Below are positions 1 through 4,554 of a stretch of DNA of 5,673 nt, one piece after another (position 1 is the stretch's first letter; each line of letters opens with the position of its first letter). Under the pieces are notes generated by a model. It was not told where the DNA came from, ran no database searches, and saw only the letters and a list, made by a program, of their open reading frames with translations. The translations under genes were made by a program, and so were the position numbers. This DNA is from Pseudomonadota bacterium (GTDB lineage Bacteria > Pseudomonadota > Alphaproteobacteria > Sphingomonadales > Sphingomonadaceae), in NCBI GenBank assembly GCA_023386135.1, contig JAEWKG010000049.1:1-5673 (forward strand), written 5' to 3'.

Positions 1-1
1 C

Positions 2-517
2 GCGCTCGGCGGGCGCGACCTGCTGCTGGGGCCGCGGCTCGCCGAGCGGACGGGCCAGAGCGGGCCGTTGCTGGCGGTGGGCCTGCTCGCCTCGGCGCTG
101 TCCGCCGCGGTAATGGCGGCAGCGGGGCTGGCGCTGGCGCTGGTCCTGCCCGAGCCGGCCGCCGACATGCTGGTGGCGATCGCGCTGGTGGTCGCCGCGG
201 TGGAGCTGGCCTGGCCAATCAAGCGGCCTCTGCCGGAGGAGCCGACGCACTCGCTGTTCGCCGCGCTGATCGTCCTCACCGCGCGACAGGTCGGCGATGC
301 CGCGCGCTTCCTGGTGTTCGCCTTCGCCGCCGGGGGCTCGGCGTGGATGGCGGGCATCGGCGGCGCGCTCGGCGGCGTGGCGGCGCTCGGGCTCGGCATC
401 GCGATGGGCGCGGAGCTCAGCCGCTGGCCGCTGCGCGCGATCCGGCTAGTGCTGGCGGGCGTAACCGCAATCGTCGCGGTGGCCATCGCGCTCAGCGTGC
501 GCGGGATCATCGGCTAG
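2..517 (+). CDS. TMEM165/GDT1 (UPF0016)-like membrane protein, 5' partial
   Basis: The frame is open from the left edge and ends at TAG 515-517, giving 171 visible residues; the true start lies outside the window, and the in-frame TTG at 68 is not a convincing start. The product is almost entirely hydrophobic, with about five membrane-spanning stretches, so it is an inner-membrane protein. TMEM165/GDT1 proteins are Ca2+/Mn2+ transporters made of two homologous three-helix halves, each bearing an E-x-G-D-[KR]-[TS] motif. Here LGGRDLLLGPRLAER (about positions 5-49) sits where the first motif and its following helix would be, and RQVGDAARFLVFAFAA (about 284-331) where the second would be. In both copies the acidic Glu is replaced (Ala and Gln), and the basic/hydroxyl pair is partly lost. 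The family call rests on motif resemblance and size only. If correct, this is a divergent member that may not carry the usual cations. It lies 34 bp upstream of pgl on the same strand. Confidence 0.5.
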   Translation, partial: ALGGRDLLLGPRLAERTGQSGPLLAVGLLASALSAAVMAAAGLALALVLPEPAADMLVAIALVVAAVELAWPIKRPLPEEPTHSLFAALIVLTARQVGDAARFLVFAFAAGGSAWMAGIGGALGGVAALGLGIAMGAELSRWPLRAIRLVLAGVTAIVAVAIALSVRGIIG

Positions 518-551
518 CGCGCCCGCGCCCAAGTGCTATTGCGCAAAGGCA

Positions 552-1172
552 ATGATAAACCTGACCATCGTCGAGGGCGCCGACGATACCGAAATCGCGC
601 GGTGGCTCGCCGAAACGATCCGCGCCGCGCTCGCCGCGACCGAGGGTCCGATCGCGATCTCGGTGCCAGGCGGCTCGACGCCGTTTCCCATACTAGTGCG
701 CCTGGCCAGTGAACCGCTCGACTGGCGCCGCGTCACCGTCTGGCCGGGCGACGACCGCTTGGTGCCCGAGGAGCATCCCGCCTCGAACGTCGGCCGCATC
801 CGGGCGCTGATGGCCTCCACCGGGGCCGAAGTGGTGACGCTGACGGTCATGGAGCAGGTGCCCCCGTTCGCGCTGGTGTGGCTGGGGATGGGCGAGGATG
901 GCCACGTCGCCTCGCTGTTCCCGAGCAGCGACCCGCGCGCCGACGATCCCGCACCGATTCGCACGCTCACCCCCGACCCGCTGCCGCCGGAAGCGCCGTT
1001 CGACCGCATCACGCTGACGCTGCCGTCGCTGCTCGCAAGCGATCGGCTGCTGCTGGTGATCCGCGGCGCGGCCAAGCGCCGCGTGCTCGAGGATGCGACC
1101 GCGGGGCGCGGCGACACACCGGTCGCGCGCCTGCTCGCCGCGGCGCGCCAACCGGTCACGGTGTTCGCGTGA
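552..1172 (+). CDS. pgl: 6-phosphogluconolactonase
   Basis: This cytoplasmic enzyme hydrolyses 6-phosphoglucono-1,5-lactone to 6-phosphogluconate, the step after glucose-6-phosphate dehydrogenase that feeds the pentose phosphate and Entner-Doudoroff routes. It has 206 residues. Visible family motifs are VPGGSTP (38-44, phosphate-binding loop), WPGDDRLVP with ASN ending at 79 (the usual D-E-R block, here D67-D68-R69), and the signature GMGEDGHVASLFP (112-124) with the catalytic His at 118. A late helix contains the conserved SDRLLLVIRGAAKR (163-176). It is shorter than the usual 225-240 residues; the missing length lies between residues 80 and 105, ahead of the signature. ATG 552 is the first start in the frame after an upstream gap; AAAGG at 545-549 is a poor ribosome site, only 2 nt from the ATG. 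The stop overlaps the Nudix start. The usual zwf and edd neighbours are not in view. Related glucosamine-6-phosphate isomerases are less likely given the signature. Confidence 0.9.
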   Translation: MINLTIVEGADDTEIARWLAETIRAALAATEGPIAISVPGGSTPFPILVRLASEPLDWRRVTVWPGDDRLVPEEHPASNVGRIRALMASTGAEVVTLTVMEQVPPFALVWLGMGEDGHVASLFPSSDPRADDPAPIRTLTPDPLPPEAPFDRITLTLPSLLASDRLLLVIRGAAKRRVLEDATAGRGDTPVARLLAAARQPVTVFA

Positions 1173-1630
1173 TCCCGCGCGTCCTCCACCGCGCCGCGCT
1201 GCGGCTGGCGCATCGGTTGCGGCACCGCTGGCGCAAGCTGGTCAAGGCGCGCATCGCCGGGGTCTCGGTCTTCGTGACCGACCTCGAGGGTCGGCTGCTG
1301 CTGGTGCGGCACAGCTACGGTCCCGGCGGCTGGGCGCTGCCCGGCGGCGGGATGAATCGCGGCGAGGCGGCCGAGGCGGCTGCGCTCCGCGAGGTCGCCG
1401 AGGAAGTCGGCTGCCGGATCGAAGGCGCGCGGGTGCTCGAACAGTTGGAGGAAACACTGTCGGGTTCGCCGCACACCGCGTGGCTGGTCGCCGGGCGCAC
1501 GCTCGACCGGCCGACGCCGGACAAGCGGGAGATATTGGAGGCGCGGTTCTTCCCGACGCACTCGCTGCCCGAGCCGCTGACGCCGCTGACCCGGCGGCGG
1601 ATCGATGCGTGGAAGGGGAAGTGGCGCTAA
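1169..1630 (+). CDS. Nudix hydrolase, substrate unknown
   Basis: Nudix enzymes cleave nucleoside diphosphates linked to another moiety, using divalent metal held by the Nudix box. The 153-residue product carries a perfect GX5EX7REUXEEXGU box: G60, E66, R74-E75-V76, E78-E79, G81-C82, preceded by the typical strand LLLVRHSYGPGGWALPGG (43-60). The first 30 residues are strongly basic (about ten Arg, Lys or His), probably an amphipathic helix. GTG 1169 is chosen because it overlaps the pgl stop as GTGA, a common coupled arrangement, and gives a full-length single-domain protein; a longer frame upstream is antisense-like shadow within pgl. No substrate-specificity motif for MutT (8-oxo-dGTP), RppH (RNA 5' end) or ADP-ribose hydrolases is recognisable, so the substrate stays open. 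The pairing with pgl suggests co-expression, not a shared pathway. TAA 1628-1630 overlaps the dinB stop on the other strand. Confidence 0.88.
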   Translation: MIPRVLHRAALRLAHRLRHRWRKLVKARIAGVSVFVTDLEGRLLLVRHSYGPGGWALPGGGMNRGEAAEAAALREVAEEVGCRIEGARVLEQLEETLSGSPHTAWLVAGRTLDRPTPDKREILEARFFPTHSLPEPLTPLTRRRIDAWKGKWR

Positions 1631-2769
1631 AGCAAGCTCAACTGCGCCTCATCCCGCGACCGCTCGACTTCGCCGTCCCGCTCCAGATTTGACAGCGTCA
1701 GCCCCATCAGCCGGATCGGCAGCGGCAGTGGCAGGGCCTCATCCAGCAGCTCGCGCGCCACGCGGCCGAACTCGGTCTTGTCCGCCACCGCGTGCGGCAA
1801 CGAGCGGGCGCGGGTCATGATCTGGAAGTCGGTGTACTTCATCTTCAGCGTCACCGTGCGGCCCTTGGACCGAGTCCGCTCGATCGAGTCCCACACGATA
1901 TCGATGATCCCCTCCAGCGTTTCGCGCAACGCGGGGCCGCTCGAAATATCCTCGTTGAAGGTGCGCTCGCCGCCGACCGACTTGCGGATGCGGTTGGCGC
2001 GCACCGGTCTCAGGTCGATCCCCCGGCAGGCGCGGTAGAGATAGTCGGCGAAGCTGCCGAAGTGCGCGCGCAGCCACGCATGGTCCTTAGCGGCGAGGGC
2101 GGCGCCGGTCTCGATCCCGAGACGCGCCATTTTCTCCGCGCCCTTGGGGCCGACGCCGTGGAAGCGGCGGATTGGCAAGCTCTGCACGAATGCTGCGCCC
2201 TGGCCGGGGCGGATCACGCAGATGCCGTCGGGCTTGTTCTGGTCGCTCGCCAGCTTGGCGAGGAACTTGTTGTAGCTGACCCCGGCGCTGGCGGTGAGCT
2301 GGGTGTCCTCGCGGATGCGGCGGCGGATGTCCTGCGCGATCTGGGTCGCGCTGCCGATGCCCTTCAGGTCGTCGGTGACGTCGAGGTAGGCTTCGTCGAG
2401 GCTCAGCGGTTCGTCGTGCGGGGTGTAGTCGCGAAAGATCGCGCGGATTTGCTGGCTTACTTCCTTGTACACGTCGAACCGGTGGCGCACGAAGATGAGG
2501 TCGGGGCACAATCGCCGCGCGGTCATGCCCGGCATCGCGCTGCGCACCCCGAACCGCCTCGCTTCGTAGCTGGCGGCGGCGACCACTCCGCGCCCGCCCG
2601 AGCCGCCGACCGCCACCGGCTTGCCGCGTAATGCGGGATCGTCGCGCTGTTCGACGCTGGCGAAGAAGGCGTCCATGTCGACGTGAATGATCTTGCGCAG
2701 GCCCACACCGTCTTGGGGCGCTTCCTCGGCATCATCGTCGTCGGAGTCGAAGGAGGGCGGGTCGCTCAC
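1627..2769 (-). CDS. dinB: DNA polymerase IV (Y-family translesion polymerase)
   Basis: DinB is a low-fidelity polymerase that copies past damaged bases, recruited by the sliding clamp. Counted from GTG 2769, the protein has 380 residues. Palm motif 1 HVDMDAFFASVEQRDDP supplies catalytic D31 and steric-gate F36 (equivalent to D8 and F13 of E. coli Pol IV); SLDEAYLDVT supplies D125-E126 (D103/E104). A helix-hairpin-helix thumb follows (IRRFHGVGPKGAEKMARLGI, about 199-219), then the little-finger domain, and the protein ends in QLSLL (376-380), a clamp-binding peptide. An acidic stretch (DSDDDDAEE) precedes the core. An in-frame ATG at 2805 would add 12 residues, but those codons include CCT, TTT, TAT and CGT, unlike the G/C-ending codons of the rest, so GTG is preferred. 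Neither start has a clear ribosome site. No alphaproteobacterial LexA box (GTTC-N7-GTTC) is seen upstream. The same frame stays open antisense through the MFS gene to 3771; that part is not real. Confidence 0.95.
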   Translation of the reverse strand: MSDPPSFDSDDDDAEEAPQDGVGLRKIIHVDMDAFFASVEQRDDPALRGKPVAVGGSGGRGVVAAASYEARRFGVRSAMPGMTARRLCPDLIFVRHRFDVYKEVSQQIRAIFRDYTPHDEPLSLDEAYLDVTDDLKGIGSATQIAQDIRRRIREDTQLTASAGVSYNKFLAKLASDQNKPDGICVIRPGQGAAFVQSLPIRRFHGVGPKGAEKMARLGIETGAALAAKDHAWLRAHFGSFADYLYRACRGIDLRPVRANRIRKSVGGERTFNEDISSGPALRETLEGIIDIVWDSIERTRSKGRTVTLKMKYTDFQIMTRARSLPHAVADKTEFGRVARELLDEALPLPLPIRLMGLTLSNLERDGEVERSRDEAQLSLL

Positions 2770-2800
2770 CCGGCCACGATAGCCGCGCCAAAAAGGGCTG

Positions 2801-2812
2801 GCCATGCATGGC
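2801..2812. promoter_or_regulatory. 12-bp perfect palindrome in the dinB/MFS divergent gap
   Basis: GCCATGCATGGC reads identically on both strands. It lies roughly in the middle of the 66 bp separating the preferred GTG starts of dinB (2769) and the MFS gene (2836), next to an A5 run at 2790-2794. Its place and symmetry suit a dimeric regulator controlling one or both divergent genes, but no known operator consensus is recognised. If dinB actually starts at ATG 2805, the palindrome would straddle that start. A 12-bp palindrome can occur by chance in GC-rich DNA. Confidence 0.3.
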
Positions 2813-2835
2813 GTGGCTGGGCATGGCGGCGAGCC

Positions 2836-4107
2836 GTGGCCTCCAACACCGCCTCCGCGCCCGTGCAGTTCAACCTGCGCGAAGGCGAATTCGTCGCCAT
2901 GATGGCCATGCTGATGGCGTTGCAGGCGTTGTGCATCGACTCGATGCTGCCAGCCCTCGGCGCGATCGCGCACGATCTGAACGTGACCGATCCCAACCGG
3001 CGCCAGCTGGTGGTCGGGGTATTCCTCATCGCGTCCGGCTTCGCCGCGCTGTTTCCGGGCGCGCTGGCGGACCGGTTCGGGCGCCGGCCGGTGCTGTTTG
3101 GCGGCCTCGCGATCTACATCCTGCTCGCGATCGGCTGCGCGCTCGCGGAGAGCTTCGAGGCGCTCCTGACGATGCGGGTGCTGCACGCGATCGGCAGCGC
3201 GGCACTGGCGGTGATGCCGAGCGCGATCATCCGCGACCGCTTCGCCGGCGACCGCATGGCCCGCGCGATGTCGACGATCTCGGTGGTGTTCATGATCGTG
3301 CCGATGCTGGCGCCGAGCTACGGCCAGGCGGTTCTGCTGGTGGCGAGTTGGCGCTGGATCTTCGCCGGGATGGCGCTGATGGCGCTGGTGGTCGGCGGCT
3401 GGGTGTGGCTGCGCCTGCCCGAGACGCTGCATCCGGAATTCCGCCAGCAGATCGAGCCGATCACCATTGTGCGCAACATGGGCCGCGCCGCGACCAACCG
3501 CGCGGCGATCGGCTACGTCATCGGCTCGTCGCTGGTGATGGGCGGGCTGTTCGGCTTCATCAATTCCGCGCAGCAGCTCGTTGCCGAGCACTTCGGCGCC
3601 GGCACGATGTTCCCGCTGTTGTTCGCGATGGGCGCGGGGTCGATGGCGCTGGCTAACTTCACCAATTCGCGCATCGTCGAGCGCTTCGGCGCGCGCCGGG
3701 TCAGCCACTTCGCACTGCTGGCGTTCATCGCGGTCTCGACGGTGCAGGTGATCCAGGCTGCTTCGGGGCACGAGACGCTGTGGCAGTTCATGCCGCTGAT
3801 GGCGGCGAACATGTGCCTGGTCGGCTTCATCGGCGCGAACTTCGGCTCGATCGCGATGCAGCCGTTCGCTGAGATCGCGGGGGCTGCGTCGTCGTTCCAG
3901 GCCTGCGCGCGGATGGTGATCGGCGCTACGATCGGGGCGCTGGCCGGCGCAGCGTTCGACGGCACCGCGCTACCGCTGGCACTTACTCTGTTGGGAGGCG
4001 GGCTCGGCTCGCTCGCGCTGGTCCTGTTCAGCGAGCACGGGCGGCTGTTCCGCCGCCTGAACCCCCCCGGGACCCCGCGCATCCCGGGCGCGTCGCCGCC
4101 GCGCTAG
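2836..4107 (+). CDS. MFS transporter, Bcr/CflA-type drug efflux family
   Basis: This is an inner-membrane, proton-coupled exporter of the DHA1 group; members expel drugs, dyes or metabolites, and the substrate here is unknown. The 423-residue length and about twelve hydrophobic segments suit the family. Visible marks are an acidic residue in helix 1 (ALCIDSMLPAL, D35), the loop 2-3 motif GALADRFGRRPV (75-86), helix 4 RVLHAIGSAAL (114-124) followed by IIRDRF, the motif-C-like VPMLAPSYGQ (155-164) followed by WRWIF, and a degenerate second-half repeat NSRIVERFGARRV (277-289). AEIAGAASSFQ (346-356) in helix 11 is typical of Bcr-like proteins. The C-terminus ends in a Pro/Arg-rich tail (about 409-423) encoded across a run of seven Cs at 4062-4068. 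GTG 2836 is chosen because helix 1 starts soon after; GTG 2863 is an alternative. Upstream extension to 2683 would run antisense through dinB. It diverges from dinB. Confidence 0.87.
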   Translation: MASNTASAPVQFNLREGEFVAMMAMLMALQALCIDSMLPALGAIAHDLNVTDPNRRQLVVGVFLIASGFAALFPGALADRFGRRPVLFGGLAIYILLAIGCALAESFEALLTMRVLHAIGSAALAVMPSAIIRDRFAGDRMARAMSTISVVFMIVPMLAPSYGQAVLLVASWRWIFAGMALMALVVGGWVWLRLPETLHPEFRQQIEPITIVRNMGRAATNRAAIGYVIGSSLVMGGLFGFINSAQQLVAEHFGAGTMFPLLFAMGAGSMALANFTNSRIVERFGARRVSHFALLAFIAVSTVQVIQAASGHETLWQFMPLMAANMCLVGFIGANFGSIAMQPFAEIAGAASSFQACARMVIGATIGALAGAAFDGTALPLALTLLGGGLGSLALVLFSEHGRLFRRLNPPGTPRIPGASPPR

Positions 4108-4169
4108 GCGTCGCCATTCGTCGAACGGAGACCAAGGACGTTGCCCGGAAAGCACAGCTCGACTACCTT

Positions 4170-4200
4170 TCGACAATTGCCGTCCATATCGAACAATATA
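4170..4200 (+). promoter_or_regulatory. Possible promoter for the small exported protein
   Basis: Between the MFS stop and the small gene the base composition becomes clearly more AT-rich than the surroundings. TCGACA (4170-4175) resembles a -35 box, and CAATAT (4194-4199) or the overlapping TATAGG (4197-4202) resembles a -10 box; the spacer to CAATAT is 18 nt. Transcription from here would leave a leader of about 70 nt before ATG 4278. The match is weak, and alphaproteobacterial promoters are loosely conserved. Confidence 0.28.
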
Positions 4201-4210
4201 GGCGTTGCCA

Positions 4211-4230
4211 TTCCAACAGTGCTGTGGGAA
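4211..4230 (+). other. Imperfect hairpin in the leader of the small exported protein gene
   Basis: TTCCAACAG followed by TG and CTGTGGGAA can fold into a stem of about eight pairs with one A-G mismatch and a four-base loop (after opening the closing G-C pair). It lies in the presumed 5' untranslated region of the downstream small gene, about 48 nt before ATG 4278. No U-run follows, so it is not a terminator for the MFS gene. It may influence mRNA stability or translation, or it may be a regulator binding site; it matches no riboswitch or RNA family known to me. Confidence 0.3.
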
Positions 4231-4277
4231 CGCGCCGCCCTCGTTCGTTTCATTCAGTAGTAGCAATGGGTCTTCCG

Positions 4278-4508
4278 ATGTCGCTCCGTAATATTGCTTT
4301 TGCCTTCGCTTCCGCCTCGCTCATGGCCGCGCCCGTCGCTGCTCAGGCTGCCGAGGCTGCTCCGGTCCAGCGTTCGGCCGCGCCGACCGCCGAGTCGAAC
4401 AAGCTGTTCGGCGGCACCGAGCTGTGGGTTTTCGCGGCGATTACCGTGATCCTGCTCGCCTGGTACGCGCTCGACAACGACCGCCACAACGATCCGGTCA
4501 GCTCCTGA
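4278..4508 (+). CDS. Small exported single-pass membrane protein of unknown function
   Basis: The 76-residue product has a clear signal peptide: MSLRN, then a hydrophobic core IAFAFASASLMAAPV, then AQA at 22-24 as the likely signal peptidase I site. A short Ala/Pro-rich linker follows (25-40), then a Gly-Gly pair (45-46), a single transmembrane helix (about 49-65, WVFAAITVILLAWYAL), and a charged tail DNDRHNDPVSS. There is no cysteine, so it is not a lipoprotein. I recall similar small proteins in sphingomonads with the same plan (signal peptide, linker, GG, helix, acidic tail ending near PxS); their function is unknown. ATG 4266 in the same frame would add MGLP; neither start has a clear Shine-Dalgarno sequence, and 4278 is chosen because it places a basic residue directly before the hydrophobic core. 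It appears to be transcribed alone, between its own leader and a terminator hairpin. Confidence 0.72.
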   Translation: MSLRNIAFAFASASLMAAPVAAQAAEAAPVQRSAAPTAESNKLFGGTELWVFAAITVILLAWYALDNDRHNDPVSS

Positions 4509-4516
4509 TTTCTATG

Positions 4517-4544
4517 CAAGGGCGCCCTTTGCGGGGCGCCCTTG
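4517..4544. terminator. Hairpin between convergent genes, probable bidirectional terminator
   Basis: CAAGGGCGCCC and GGGCGCCCTTG form a perfect 11-bp stem around the six-base loop TTTGCG. The hairpin begins 8 nt after the stop of the small exported protein gene and lies 10 bp beyond the stop of the minus-strand carboxylase gene, so it can serve both. Neither side has a proper T-run (GAAATC follows on the plus strand, CATAGAAATC on the minus), so termination efficiency is uncertain, but position and stem strength favour this role. Confidence 0.7.
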
Positions 4545-4554
4545 AAATCGGCGC

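Noticed and set aside
878..1168. An upstream extension of the Nudix frame inside pgl.
   Set aside because: It is an Arg/Pro/Ala-rich out-of-frame reading of pgl, while GTG 1169 gives the typical Nudix length and a GTGA overlap.
536..1561. A 341-residue minus-strand frame opposite pgl and the Nudix gene.
   Set aside because: It is the complement of two well-supported genes, with low-complexity Arg/Ser/Ala composition and no motif.
2683..2835. An N-terminal extension of the MFS frame back to ATG 2683.
   Set aside because: It runs antisense through the conserved catalytic N-terminus of dinB and adds no recognisable transporter sequence; helix 1 begins shortly after GTG 2836.
2806..3771. An open minus-strand frame continuing dinB upstream to a 714-residue protein.
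   Set aside because: It is antisense to the MFS gene, rich in Arg, His, Gln and Asp as expected from the complement of a GC-rich membrane-protein gene, and lacks any recognisable domain. The real DinB starts near 2769-2805.
4066..4088. Paired CCCGGG sequences that could form a hairpin at the end of the MFS gene.
   Set aside because: The 6-bp stem lies inside the coding region and has no T-run after it, so it is not supported as a terminator.
4227..4249. A GGAAC/CGTT pair resembling the EcfG general stress sigma factor promoter.
   Set aside because: The spacer is 14 nt, against the expected 16-17 nt, so the match does not meet the consensus as I know it.
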